The notes: generated from the letters alone by a model not told the origin. A DNA stretch of 64,000 bases from UBA8514 sp034933685 (GCA_034933685.1 JAYFNB010000018.1:136938-200937); one strand, 5' to 3'; positions 41,428 to 50,812 are shown, counted from the stretch's first letter. Translations and numbers: made by a program.

Positions 41428-43659
41428 GTGAAAAAGGGTCGTTTTGCGCAGGTGATACTGAGCACTGCACATACAGATATAGATAAAATATTCGATTATG
41501 AGATACCGTTTTTACTTATGGCAGATATACAGCTTGGAATGCGTGTTTTGGTACCCTTTGGCTTTAAAAATACCTCTACAGAGGGATATGTTGTTGGATT
41601 TGCAGAGGAAACGGATGTGCCTGAACCTAAAATTAAGTGTATTGGGTCAATTATGGATAAATATCCTGTTTTTTCACAAGAAATGATTCAGCTTGCGTGG
41701 TGGATGAAGGAAAAATATTATACAACCCTTACTCAATGTTTGCAAACAATAATGCCGGTAGGAATAAACATGAAAAATGAGGTTAAAACACTTAGCCTTA
41801 ATATAAGTGATATTCAGTTAGAAGAAGAACTTGAAAAGATGAAGAACCGCCAGAGCAGTAAAGCGCAGCTTATGGTGACTGAGCTTTTACAACAAGAAGA
41901 TTATACGGCTTCAGAAATTAAAAGCAAGCTTAAAATAACTGATTCTGCAATAAAAACACTGCTTAAACGTGGAGTTATAAAAGAAAATATTCACCAGCAA
42001 AGGCGAAAACTGTTTGATGTAGAAAATATACAAAAAACTAAACCTCTTGAACTTACCACAGAACAAAAAAATGCATTAGAAACCATACTGGTGGAAGAAG
42101 AAAAACCTGTTTTGATTCACGGTGTTACGGGAAGTGGAAAAACTGAAATATATTTGCAGGCAATTGAAAAGATAACTGCAACGGGGAAGCAGGCAATAGT
42201 GCTTGTTCCTGAAATTTCTCTGACACCGCAAATGACTTATAGATTTATTTCACGTTTCGGTGAGAATGTTGCAGTAAGCCATAGCCGTATGAGTGCTGGA
42301 GAAAGAATAGATGTATGGCAAAGAGCTAAAAATAGCGAGATTTCAGTAATGATAGGCCCAAGAAGTGCAGTTTTTACGCCATTTAATAATTTGGGAATAA
42401 TAATTATTGATGAAGAGCACGAGGGCAGTTATAAAAGTGATACCACACCAAAGTATGACGCAAGAGAAGTAGCTGAATATAGATGTGGTCAGTTCAAGGC
42501 TAAAATGATTTACGGCACTGCAACGCCTTCTCTTAAAACCTATTACAGAGCAAAAAAAGAAGAAATAACACTTACTGTTCTTAAAGAAAGGCCTTTTAAC
42601 AGACCTATGCCTCAAACAGAAATTGTGGACATGCGCCGTGAATTGGAGGAGGGCAACAGAAGTATTTTCAGCCGAAAACTTTATGAAGAAATGAAATATG
42701 TGCTTAGCAAAGGTCAACAAGCTATGCTTTTTATTAATAGACGTGGTTTTTCTACATTTGTTTCTTGCCGAAAATGCGGATATGTAATGATGTGTTCAAG
42801 CTGCAATGTTTCATATACATATCATTCTTCTGAAAATCAGCTTAGGTGTCACTATTGTGGTAAAAAAACCGAAGTACCTAAGATTTGCCCTGAATGCGGT
42901 TCAAAATATATTAAATATTTTGGAGCAGGAACGCAAAAAGTGGAGGAAGAGGTACGTCGATATTTTCCAAATGCAAGGGTTTTGCGTATGGATATGGATA
43001 CAACCACAAAAAAAAATAGCCACAAGCAAATATTAACTGCCTTTGGCAATGGTGAAGCTGACATTCTTATAGGTACACAGATGATAGCCAAAGGTCATGA
43101 CTTTGCCAATGTTACATTGGTTGGAATAATTGCGGCGGACACTTCGCTTAACACTGGTGATTTTAGAGGCGGAGAAACTACATTTCAGCTCATTACACAA
43201 GTATCGGGTCGTGCAGGACGTGACAGTTTAGAGGGCAAAGTTATTATACAAACCTATCAGCCAGAAAGCTATATAATTAATTTGGCGGCACAATGCAATT
43301 ATGAGGAATTTTATGAAAAGGAAACTTTATTAAGAAAGACTATGGCTTATCCACCGTTTTCAAGCATCTTTTTAGTGCTTGCATTTGGTAAAAACGAAAA
43401 AGACGTAGTTGAGGAAATACAACGACTTTCATACATTTTAGAAGAACGTAATATGGAGAAAAAATTTGAAATACTTGGTCCTTCGCCTGCAATAATTTCT
43501 AAAATAAAGGACGAATATAGGTGGAATATATTTATTAAAGGTGGGAGTGAGGAGGAACTTAGGAGTTTTGTTATAAGCTCTATAGAAAAATTTAGAGCTG
43601 ATGGGAAAAAAAGCAACGTACTACTTAACATAACTCTTAATCCTCAAAGTATTTATTAA
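41428..43659 (+). CDS. priA: Primosomal protein N' (replication restart helicase PriA)
   Basis: PriA restarts stalled forks by loading the primosome. The 743-residue protein has an N-terminal DNA-binding region, then a helicase core with HGVTGSGKTEIYLQAI (Walker A) and IIIDEEHEGSYKSD (DEAH box). Zinc-binding cysteines occur in SCRKCGYVMMCSSC, RCHYCGKK and CPECGSK. The motif QVSGRAGRDSLEGKV follows. The start is GTG at 41428, after AAAGAGGTG. def and fmt, often downstream, are not in this window; a strong terminator and a 0.9-kb regulatory region come next. Confidence 0.96.
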   Translation: MKKGRFAQVILSTAHTDIDKIFDYEIPFLLMADIQLGMRVLVPFGFKNTSTEGYVVGFAEETDVPEPKIKCIGSIMDKYPVFSQEMIQLAWWMKEKYYTTLTQCLQTIMPVGINMKNEVKTLSLNISDIQLEEELEKMKNRQSSKAQLMVTELLQQEDYTASEIKSKLKITDSAIKTLLKRGVIKENIHQQRRKLFDVENIQKTKPLELTTEQKNALETILVEEEKPVLIHGVTGSGKTEIYLQAIEKITATGKQAIVLVPEISLTPQMTYRFISRFGENVAVSHSRMSAGERIDVWQRAKNSEISVMIGPRSAVFTPFNNLGIIIIDEEHEGSYKSDTTPKYDAREVAEYRCGQFKAKMIYGTATPSLKTYYRAKKEEITLTVLKERPFNRPMPQTEIVDMRRELEEGNRSIFSRKLYEEMKYVLSKGQQAMLFINRRGFSTFVSCRKCGYVMMCSSCNVSYTYHSSENQLRCHYCGKKTEVPKICPECGSKYIKYFGAGTQKVEEEVRRYFPNARVLRMDMDTTTKKNSHKQILTAFGNGEADILIGTQMIAKGHDFANVTLVGIIAADTSLNTGDFRGGETTFQLITQVSGRAGRDSLEGKVIIQTYQPESYIINLAAQCNYEEFYEKETLLRKTMAYPPFSSIFLVLAFGKNEKDVVEEIQRLSYILEERNMEKKFEILGPSPAIISKIKDEYRWNIFIKGGSEEELRSFVISSIEKFRADGKKSNVLLNITLNPQSIY

Positions 43660-43692
43660 CATTTTGTATTTATGTGCAAATGTTATATTTTT

Positions 43693-43730
43693 AATCGATA
43701 ACTACAATGTTGGTAGTTATCGATTTTTTT
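43693..43730 (+). terminator. Terminator of priA
   Basis: AATCGATAACTAC (43693-43705) pairs with GTAGTTATCGATT (43713-43725), perfect over 13 pairs, followed by a T-run. Confidence 0.95.
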
Positions 43731-44376
43731 GTTTAAATAAAGATTTATCAAATTATGAGTTATAAAAAATACCTAGGGGCTGTTGGAAAACAATAATAGT
43801 GAAATGAAATTATATTCAAAATTATGTTGAAGAAGCAAAATACAGTTCTGGAATCAAATTTTTGTCTAACTTTAAGCACCATTTTACTAAATTGCTAAAA
43901 AAGTAACAAATATATTTTTAATATGCCTGCATTTTAGTGCAATAACTTTAATATTTTTTTAACGCACGCGAATAGTTCGCATACTAAATATTGCATAATT
44001 TTTTGAATAAATTCTGTTAAGTTTTCATAATTGACTTTTTGTTCAACCTAAATTACTATAATAGCATAGCAAGGAAAAAAATAAATCTTATGCGTTTGAT
44101 TATTTTCATCAGTATGAAATAAAAATTTAGTAGAAAAGAATCAGACGTATAGAAAGTAAAGTTGCAACGCAAGTGCACTACATAGCTGTAAAAGCATTTG
44201 GCAAGAGATACGCACCATTAGAGGTACATGTGAATAGGAAAGGTTTTAATATTATGTATAAGGCCTATCCAAATTAATGTGAGAGGTGTGCAGGAAATTA
44301 TTTTTAAGCGAATTAGATGATGTAAAAAACAACTAATTCATTTACAAGATAATGGTGCAGTTTTTTTTGAGAGAAT

Positions 44377-44412
44377 TGGTAAGACCATCAGACCGACAAG
44401 AAATTAACAAAT
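44377..44412. repeat. Direct repeat 1 with GntR-type palindrome TGGTAAGACCA
   Basis: This 36-base unit shares 31 of 36 positions with the second copy at 44494-44529. It opens with TGGTAAGACCA, the TGGT-N3-ACCA palindrome known for PdhR, LldR and other FadR-type GntR repressors. ACCGACAA and ATTAACAAAT follow. It lies 231 bases before the dehydrogenase start. Confidence 0.8.
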
Positions 44413-44493
44413 CAAATCTTGTAAAACAATTTTAAGACATTAAAGTGTTAAAATCAAGTAGAAGCAAAAGCAATAAATTTTTTAAAATAATTG

Positions 44494-44529
44494 TGGTAAG
44501 ACCACTATACCGACAAAATATTAACAAAT
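44494..44529. repeat. Direct repeat 2 with GntR-type palindrome TGGTAAGACCA
   Basis: This is the second copy, 117 bases after the first, with the same TGGTAAGACCA core and the same ACCGACAA and ATTAACAAAT blocks. It lies just upstream of the TATAAT at 44550, a good position for repression. Confidence 0.8.
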
Positions 44530-44607
44530 GGAAGCGGTTCTTACTTCAATATAATTTTGCAACGATAGGGTATTGGGGACTAAAATAACGAGAGGGGAAG
44601 TTGATTA

Positions 44608-46023
44608 ATGAGTAATTACAACAAGGTAACACCACAAGTGATTGAAAAACTTATGGCAATTGCACCAAATAGGGTGTTTGTTGACGGAGATATCAACAAA
44701 GATTACACCCATGATGAAATGCCTGAATATGGTTATTATTCACCTGAGGCGGTTGTAGAGGTTACATCGGCTGAAGAAATCGCTGCGATTATGAAGCTTT
44801 GTAATGAAATGAATATACCTGTAATACCTAGGGGTGCGGGAACGGGCCTTGCAGGTGCAGCTGTTGCAAAATTCGGCGGTGTCATTATTTCTACAATAAA
44901 GATGAATAAAATTTTAAGTTATGATATGGAAAACTTTACAGTGACAGTTCAACCAGGTGTGCTTTTAAATGACCTTGCTGAAGACTGTGCGAAAAAAGAT
45001 TTACTATATCCACCAGATCCAGGTGAGAAATTTGCTACATTAGGTGGTAATGTATCTACAAATGCAGGCGGAATGAGAGCGGTAAAATATGGCGTTACCA
45101 GAGATTATGTGCGCGCAATGCAGGTTGTTCTTCCAACAGGCGAGATAACACGTTTCGGTAGCAATGTTGCTAAAAACAGTTCTGGCTACAGTATACTTAA
45201 CCTTATGGTTGGTTCTGAGGGAACTCTTGGATTTATAACAGAGCTTACCCTTAAACTTATTCCATTGCCAAAGGAAAACATAAGCTTGATTGTTCCTTTT
45301 GAAGATTTAGATGCTTGTATTGAAGCTGTTCCAAAATTTTTTATGAACAAACTTGCACCAGTTGCATTGGAATTTATGGAAAAAGACATTGTAAGGATGT
45401 CTGAAAAATACTTAGAAAAGAAAGATGTTTTCCCTTGTAAAGATGAAGCAGGAGCATACCTTCTTGTAACATTTGACGGAAACTCACTTGATGAATTGGA
45501 ACGCATGACAGAAGAAGCATCTGAAATGCTTTTTGAAGCAGGAGCAATTGACGTTTTTGTTGCTGATACACCTGAACTTAAAAAGAACACATGGGCAGCG
45601 AGAGGAAGTTTCTTAGAGGCAATATTGGCTGATACGCCTTCACTTGATGAGTGTGACGTGGTTGTTCCAAGAAATAAAATTGCACAATACCTTAAATTTG
45701 TAAACTCTCTTGAAGAAAAATATGGTATAAGAATAAGAAGTTTTGGTCATGCCGGTGACGGAAATCTTCATATCTATGCTTGTAAAGACGAGCTTACAGA
45801 CGAGGAGTGGGAAGTTAAGTGTAAAGCAGTAATGGATGAGATGTATTCCAAAGCGGCCGAAATAGGTGGTCAGGTTTCAGGTGAACATGGTGTAGGTCAC
45901 GCAAAAATGGAATACCTTCAAAGTTCACTTGGGGAAACAAATATTTCGCTTATGGAAGGTATTAAGAAGGTGTTTGACCCTAACTTAATTTTAAATCCAG
46001 GCAAAGTTTGCTACAAATTATAA
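44608..46023 (+). CDS. FAD-binding oxidoreductase, LctD/GlcD-type lactate dehydrogenase
   Basis: This 471-residue flavoprotein belongs to the family of D-lactate, glycolate and 2-hydroxyacid dehydrogenases. The FAD motif is IPRGAGTGLAGAAV near residue 72, then LGGNVSTNAGGMRAVKYG. The C-terminal part has SFGHAGDGNLHIY and SGEHGVGHAKMEYL. In Acetobacterium woodii the similar LctD works with EtfB-EtfA to oxidise lactate with NAD by electron confurcation, and here etfB and etfA lie in the same operon. The substrate (lactate or another 2-hydroxyacid) is inferred. Confidence 0.9.
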   Translation: MSNYNKVTPQVIEKLMAIAPNRVFVDGDINKDYTHDEMPEYGYYSPEAVVEVTSAEEIAAIMKLCNEMNIPVIPRGAGTGLAGAAVAKFGGVIISTIKMNKILSYDMENFTVTVQPGVLLNDLAEDCAKKDLLYPPDPGEKFATLGGNVSTNAGGMRAVKYGVTRDYVRAMQVVLPTGEITRFGSNVAKNSSGYSILNLMVGSEGTLGFITELTLKLIPLPKENISLIVPFEDLDACIEAVPKFFMNKLAPVALEFMEKDIVRMSEKYLEKKDVFPCKDEAGAYLLVTFDGNSLDELERMTEEASEMLFEAGAIDVFVADTPELKKNTWAARGSFLEAILADTPSLDECDVVVPRNKIAQYLKFVNSLEEKYGIRIRSFGHAGDGNLHIYACKDELTDEEWEVKCKAVMDEMYSKAAEIGGQVSGEHGVGHAKMEYLQSSLGETNISLMEGIKKVFDPNLILNPGKVCYKL

Positions 46024-46083
46024 GAGAAGAGTATGAGAAAGTAACTTATTGTAAACTATATTAAAATATTGGAGGAATTAATT

Positions 46084-47220
46084 ATGTATTTACTTTCAGA
46101 CGATAGCAAAGAATTATTAGCAGAGGTAAAGAATTTTTGTAAGAAGGAAGTTATGACACAGTGCAAAGAATTCGATATTTCTGGCGAATGGGCTACAGAA
46201 ATGTATGACAAGGCTTTAGAAATGGGCCTCCATGTACTAGAAGTGCCTGAAGAGTTTGGTGGAGTAGGTCTTGACTCTGTTACATTATCAGCTCTATATG
46301 AAGAAATGGCATATGCAGATGCAGGCTTTGCAACAACAATGGTTTGCAGCAACCTCGGTGCTAAACCTATTATGATTGCAGGAAGCAAAGAGCAAAAACA
46401 AATGGTTTGCCAGCTTATGTTGGAAGGTAAAATGGGTGCATTTGCTTTAACAGAGCCTATGGCTGGTTCCGACGTAAGTAGCACAAAAACAACTGCTGTT
46501 TATGATGCTGCAACAGACGAATATGTAATTAATGGTAGAAAATGTTTCATCACAAATGCTGCAGTTGCTTCAATATTCTATGTAACAGCTGTTACAGACA
46601 AAACAAAGGGCGCTAAAGGCTTATCAGGGTTTATTGTTGAGAGCGGTGTAAAAGGACTTAGCATTGGAGAACATGAGAATAAAATGGGTATTCGTCTTTC
46701 AAACACAGCTGATGTTTTGTTTGAGGATGTAAGAATACCAGCTAGAAACCTTGTTTCAAAAGAGGGAGACGGCTTTAAGATTGCAATGCAAACGCTTGAT
46801 GCAGCTAGACCTTTTGTAGGCTCTATGGCAGTCGGTGTTTCAAGACGTGCACTTGATGAGTCAATTGCATATTCAAAAGAAAGAGCTACATTTGGAAAAC
46901 CAATTTGCAAAAACCAGGCTCTTCAGTTTATGATGGCTGATATGGACATCAAAATTGAAACAGCAAGACAGATGGTAATTCACTGTCTTACACTTTTAGA
47001 CGCTGGTATGCCATTCTCCAGAGAAGCAGCTATTGCAAAATGCTATGCTAGTGATATGAGCGTTCAAGTTGCTCTTGACGCAATTCAGATTTTGGGTGGA
47101 TATGGCTATAGCCGTGAATATCCAGTTGAAAAACTTCTTAGAGATGCAAAAATATTCCAGCTTTATGAAGGAACAAATCAGGTACAGCGCATGGTTATTG
47201 GTGGAGCAATTTTAAGATAA
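46084..47220 (+). CDS. Acyl-CoA dehydrogenase
   Basis: This 378-residue FAD enzyme oxidises or reduces the alpha-beta bond of acyl-CoA and passes electrons to Etf. ALTEPMAGSDVSST binds the flavin, and the catalytic Glu is in FQLYEGTNQVQRM near the C-terminus. The ATG at 46084 follows GGAGGAA; a TTG at 46069 would overlap that site. The family includes butyryl-, propionyl- (acryloyl-CoA reductase) and caffeyl-CoA types, and they cannot be told apart here. The lactate-type enzyme upstream makes a propionate or acrylate route a possibility worth testing. Confidence 0.9.
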   Translation: MYLLSDDSKELLAEVKNFCKKEVMTQCKEFDISGEWATEMYDKALEMGLHVLEVPEEFGGVGLDSVTLSALYEEMAYADAGFATTMVCSNLGAKPIMIAGSKEQKQMVCQLMLEGKMGAFALTEPMAGSDVSSTKTTAVYDAATDEYVINGRKCFITNAAVASIFYVTAVTDKTKGAKGLSGFIVESGVKGLSIGEHENKMGIRLSNTADVLFEDVRIPARNLVSKEGDGFKIAMQTLDAARPFVGSMAVGVSRRALDESIAYSKERATFGKPICKNQALQFMMADMDIKIETARQMVIHCLTLLDAGMPFSREAAIAKCYASDMSVQVALDAIQILGGYGYSREYPVEKLLRDAKIFQLYEGTNQVQRMVIGGAILR

Positions 47221-47243
47221 CCCTAAAATAAATTTATATAACA

Positions 47244-47281
47244 TTTACGGCGGCTTGGAGAATTCTCTAAACCGCCGTAAA
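47244..47281 (+). other. Hairpin between acyl-CoA dehydrogenase and etfB
   Basis: TTTACGGCGG (47244-47253) pairs with CCGCCGTAAA (47272-47281), a perfect ten-bp stem. No T-tract follows, so it is more likely to be a mRNA processing or stability element than a terminator. It may set the ratio of dehydrogenase to Etf. Confidence 0.7.
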
Positions 47282-47309
47282 CAACTACAGAAAAACAGGA
47301 GGATTATGT

Positions 47310-48113
47310 ATGGAAATTTTAGTTTGTGTAAAACAGGTTCCCGATGATTCGGTGGAGATAAAGCTTAATGAAAAAACTGGCGCACCAATGCTAGATGGTA
47401 TTACACCAATTGTAAACGCTTTTGACGGCTATGCTCTTGAAATGGCAACAAGATACAAAGAGGCTCATGGTGGAACAATTACAGTTGTTTCAATTGGAAC
47501 AGAAGGTACAAAGGATGCACTGAAAAGCTGCTTAGCTGTTGGTGCAGATAAAGCTTTTCTTGTAAGCGACCCAAGCTTTGAAGGCTCAGACACTTTAGCA
47601 ACAAGCTACATTCTTTCAAAGGCTGTTGCAAAAATTGAAGAAACATCTGGAACAAAATTTGATGTTATTTTCTGTGGACTTGAAGCAACAGATTATTCTA
47701 CAAGACAGGTGGGTGCACAGCTTGCACAGCTACTTGGAGTTGGACAGGTTACATCTATAGTAGCTATTGAACCTAAAAACAATGGTATTGCTGCAAAACA
47801 GGAGACAGAAGAAGGCTTTAAAATGATTGAGGCTTCAACTCCTTGTGTAGTTACAGTTACAAAACCAGATTATGACCCTCGTTACCCTACAATGAGAAAC
47901 AAAATGGCAGCAAGAAAAGTAGATGTTCCTGTATTAACAGCGGCAGAACTTGGTACTGAAGAATTCAAAGTTGGAGCTAAAGGCTCTTATGTAAAGGTTG
48001 TTAGAACTTTTGCACCACCTAAAAAAGCAGCTGGTGTTAAAATTCAGGAAGAATCTGGAGTTGATTCTGCGGCAAAGGCAGTTTCAATGATGGCTGAAGC
48101 CAAGATATTATAA
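47310..48113 (+). CDS. etfB: Electron transfer flavoprotein beta subunit
   Basis: EtfB pairs with EtfA to carry electrons from the two dehydrogenases upstream. The 267-residue protein begins EILVCVKQVPDDSVEIKL, with the AMP/FAD-binding segment VVSIGTEGTKDALKSCLAVGAD and the family motif TKPDYDPRYPTMRNKMAARK. The length is that of clostridial EtfB proteins, some of which are bifurcating. Whether this one bifurcates cannot be told from sequence reading alone. It follows the hairpin at 47244 and lies 16 bases before etfA. Confidence 0.94.
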   Translation: MEILVCVKQVPDDSVEIKLNEKTGAPMLDGITPIVNAFDGYALEMATRYKEAHGGTITVVSIGTEGTKDALKSCLAVGADKAFLVSDPSFEGSDTLATSYILSKAVAKIEETSGTKFDVIFCGLEATDYSTRQVGAQLAQLLGVGQVTSIVAIEPKNNGIAAKQETEEGFKMIEASTPCVVTVTKPDYDPRYPTMRNKMAARKVDVPVLTAAELGTEEFKVGAKGSYVKVVRTFAPPKKAAGVKIQEESGVDSAAKAVSMMAEAKIL

Positions 48114-48129
48114 GAGGAGGGCATAGACA

Positions 48130-49131
48130 ATGAACAAAGACGATTTCAAAAATATTTGGGTATATATAGAGTCCGCCGATGGCGTTGCAAAAAAAATAGG
48201 TCTTGAAATACTTACACCAGCAAAAGAGCTTGCAGCAAAAGCAGGTGAAAAAGTTGTAGCTATTGTAATTGGTAGCAATGTTGAAAGCGTTGCAAAGGAA
48301 GCAATTGAATATGGTGCAGACCAGGCAATTGTTGTTGACAGCGCTGAATACGCAAAATATTCTACAGATGCTTACACTTATGCATTATCAAGTTTATCAG
48401 AAAAATATAAACCAGCAGCAATACTTTTAGGTGCTACACAAGACGGCAGAGATTTTGCACCAAGGGCAGCAGCAAAGTTAAACACAGGATGTATTGCAGA
48501 TTCTATTGGTCTTAGCTTAGATGAAGCCAAAAACATTGTTTGGACTTGTGCTTCCTATGGCGGAAATATTTATACGGAGCTTGTATGTGATGAAGCAAGA
48601 CCACAGATTGGTACTATACGTTCTAGCACATTTAAAAAGGGTGAGGCAGATAGTTCACGAACAGGTGAAATAGTGAAAGAAGCTATATCATTTGCAGAGG
48701 ATACACTTAAAGCAAAGGTTGTTGAGGCAGTTAAAGAAATTTCTGAAGCTGTTAACCTTGAGGAAGCAGAAATAATTGTTGCTGGCGGCCGCGGCATGGG
48801 CAGCGAGGAGAACTTCAAGCTTATTAAGGATTTTGCAGATCTTATGGGCGGTGTAGTTGGTGCAACCAGAGCACCTATTGAAGCAGGCTGGATTTCCAGA
48901 GCACATCAAATTGGACAATCAGGGAAAAGCGTTGCGCCAAAGCTTTACATTGCATGTGGTATATCCGGGGCAACACAGCATGTTGCTGGTATTTCAGGTT
49001 GCGATTACATTGTTGCAATTAATAAAGATGAAGAAGCAAGTATATTTGACATCGCAAATGTAGGAATTGTAGGCAACGTAATGGATGTAATACCTGCAAT
49101 GATGGAAGAAATTAAAAAAACAATGGCATAA
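48130..49131 (+). CDS. etfA: Electron transfer flavoprotein alpha subunit
   Basis: EtfA holds the FAD that exchanges electrons with dehydrogenases. The 333-residue protein has an N-terminal alpha-beta domain and the C-terminal FAD motif VAGGRGMGSEENFKL, followed by GATRAPIEAGWISRAHQIGQSG and GISGATQH. No N-terminal ferredoxin domain is present, unlike LctC or CarE of Acetobacterium, so any bifurcation would need an outside ferredoxin. The gene closes the operon; a terminator lies about 130 bases later. Confidence 0.94.
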   Translation: MNKDDFKNIWVYIESADGVAKKIGLEILTPAKELAAKAGEKVVAIVIGSNVESVAKEAIEYGADQAIVVDSAEYAKYSTDAYTYALSSLSEKYKPAAILLGATQDGRDFAPRAAAKLNTGCIADSIGLSLDEAKNIVWTCASYGGNIYTELVCDEARPQIGTIRSSTFKKGEADSSRTGEIVKEAISFAEDTLKAKVVEAVKEISEAVNLEEAEIIVAGGRGMGSEENFKLIKDFADLMGGVVGATRAPIEAGWISRAHQIGQSGKSVAPKLYIACGISGATQHVAGISGCDYIVAINKDEEASIFDIANVGIVGNVMDVIPAMMEEIKKTMA

Positions 49132-49259
49132 GAATGCATACCGGAATGCAAAGATTAACAGAAATCTTATTTTTACTGTTTTAAATTTTGAATATTGTAA
49201 AGAAAGTACAAAATAGGATTTAAATGAATTTTATTTTGCGAATATAGAAAAAATAATTT

Positions 49260-49301
49260 TTGGATACTATTATGTTGTAGGTGTAATAGTATCCAATTTT
49301 T
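49260..49301 (+). terminator. Terminator of the lactate/Etf operon
   Basis: TTGGATACTATTA (49260-49272) pairs perfectly with TAATAGTATCCAA (49284-49296), followed by five T. The rest of the 447-base gap between etfA and the next gene holds a promoter, listed separately, and little else. Confidence 0.9.
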
Positions 49302-49443
49302 AATACAATTTCTAAAACTAAATTTAAATGATGTTTTATGAGAAGAAGACAGATGTACATGACAATTAAACACAAATTGTTTCATAATATATGCAAAAAG
49401 TAGAAACTTTTCACGAACTTCGCTTTACACAAAGGCTTATTCG

Positions 49444-49472
49444 TTGACAATAAGTGGAATAATTGCTATACT
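49444..49472 (+). promoter_or_regulatory. Promoter of the YkvI-type transporter gene
   Basis: TTGACA (49444-49449) and TATACT (49467-49472) are 17 bases apart. It lies about 107 bases before the start codon. Confidence 0.8.
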
Positions 49473-49578
49473 CTACACATAGTTTTTTAACAAACAGTAG
49501 TGTAGAACTGCTTGTTAAAACGCTGAAATCATTTTATTATTTTACGCTTTTAAAAGGGGAGAGGGAGGTTTTAAGGTT

Positions 49579-50763
49579 ATGACATCAGAAATAGGTAAAA
49601 AAGTAGGGTTTGGTGCCATGTTCTCTGTTGCATCTGTTTGGTTTACAACACATGCGGGTGCAGGCTTTGCAACTGGAAATCAAGCTTGGCAATATTACGC
49701 ACAATATGGTATCCCTGGAATGGTTTTTCCTTTAATTTCAATGGGCATTTTGGCGATTGTGCTCTATGAGGCAATGCTTATGAGTCAGCTCATTGGTTCA
49801 AGAAGCTACGGCGATGTAATGAAGTATCTTTTTAAACCATATGACAAGCTGTACATTGGTTTCGAGGTTTTCTATTACTGCATAGTTATTGCAGCAGTTG
49901 CTGGTGTTATATCAGCAGCAACGGGAATGATTCAAGAAGTTATTCCTATGAATATAGTTGTTGCTACAATTTTAGTCGGCATTATACTTTTAGTTCTTAT
50001 TATATTTGGCGCAGACTTAGTTAGACGTGTTGCTACCATATTGGGTATTCTTATTATAGTTTCTGGTTTTACAATTTACATAATTGGTTTTTTGAAAAGT
50101 ATCGATGTTGTTGGTGCATCGGTTGCAGCGGTATATGCTCCTAATGGTTGGTTATTCCCATTATGGCGTGCACTTATTTATTGCGGATTCCAGTGTGTTG
50201 CTTTGCCTGCAATTGTTGCATGTTGTGAACATCTTACAACAAAGTCAAGTCTTAAGGGTGCAGCTTTTTTGGGATTTTTAATGAATGGTTTCGGTGTCGC
50301 TCTTGCAGTTTGGATGTTAGTTGGTTGGAGAGATGTGCTTATATCTGCACCAGCAGAAGTTAATGCATTTAAACTTCCGAACCTCTTTATTTGTCAGCAA
50401 CTTGGCATTTCTTTCTTATTCTATTTCTATAAAATTTGTTTGTTCGCCTGCCTTATTTCAACAGGTGTTTCATGTATATTTGGTATTGTTGTTCGCCTTG
50501 AAAACAACATATTTACAAAGGCTACTGGCACTATGTCAAACATCACAAATAAACGTATTTTAATTACATTTATTTGCCTTGCTGCATGTGTTGCTATTTC
50601 ATTTTTTGGTCTTACAGCTATTATCATGTATGGGTACAAATATTGTGGTTACCTTGCACTTATTTGTTGTGCTATTCCTTTCCTTACAATTGGTCATAAA
50701 AAGAACAAGGAATTACTTGCAAGTAAAAACACTGGTTTGATAAATGAAAAAGTTGTTATGTAG
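49579..50763 (+). CDS. YkvI family membrane protein, putative APC-fold transporter
   Basis: This 394-residue protein has about ten hydrophobic helices. The first includes VASVWFTTHAGAGFATGNQ, a broken helix that looks like an APC-fold substrate site. Its family (YkvI-like) is of uncertain substrate, with distant similarity to amino-acid and NSS-type carriers. It is transcribed ahead of an M19 dipeptidase gene 103 bases away, so peptide or amino-acid uptake is a reasonable guess, but it is inference. The ATG follows GAGGGAGG. Confidence 0.8.
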   Translation: MTSEIGKKVGFGAMFSVASVWFTTHAGAGFATGNQAWQYYAQYGIPGMVFPLISMGILAIVLYEAMLMSQLIGSRSYGDVMKYLFKPYDKLYIGFEVFYYCIVIAAVAGVISAATGMIQEVIPMNIVVATILVGIILLVLIIFGADLVRRVATILGILIIVSGFTIYIIGFLKSIDVVGASVAAVYAPNGWLFPLWRALIYCGFQCVALPAIVACCEHLTTKSSLKGAAFLGFLMNGFGVALAVWMLVGWRDVLISAPAEVNAFKLPNLFICQQLGISFLFYFYKICLFACLISTGVSCIFGIVVRLENNIFTKATGTMSNITNKRILITFICLAACVAISFFGLTAIIMYGYKYCGYLALICCAIPFLTIGHKKNKELLASKNTGLINEKVVM

Positions 50764-50812
50764 GTATTAAAACATACTGAAATATACTATAATGTAAATA
50801 ATAAAATGATTT

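Larger units (their letters stand above)
43731..44607 (+). promoter_or_regulatory. Long AT-rich regulatory region before the lactate/Etf operon
   Basis: No gene was accepted in these 877 bases. They hold a GCGAA-TAG-TTCGC hairpin (43968-43980), two 36-bp repeats listed separately, a TATAAT at 44550-44555, and the ribosome site GAGAGGGGAAG of the first gene. The -35 is not clear. One open frame of about 47 codons without a start (44135-44275) is described among rejected items. Confidence 0.55.

Noticed and set aside
44135..44275. Open frame of about 47 codons without a clear start, in the region before the lactate operon
   Set aside because: The translated tail (KAFGKRYAPLEVHVNR) looks protein-like, but there is no start codon with a ribosome site and no recognised family. 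It could be a decayed gene, yet the evidence is too weak to list it.
44550..44555. Complete promoter for the lactate operon around TATAAT
   Set aside because: The -10 is good, but no -35 at a proper distance was seen (TTAACA is 23 bases away). The promoter may need an activator or lie elsewhere.
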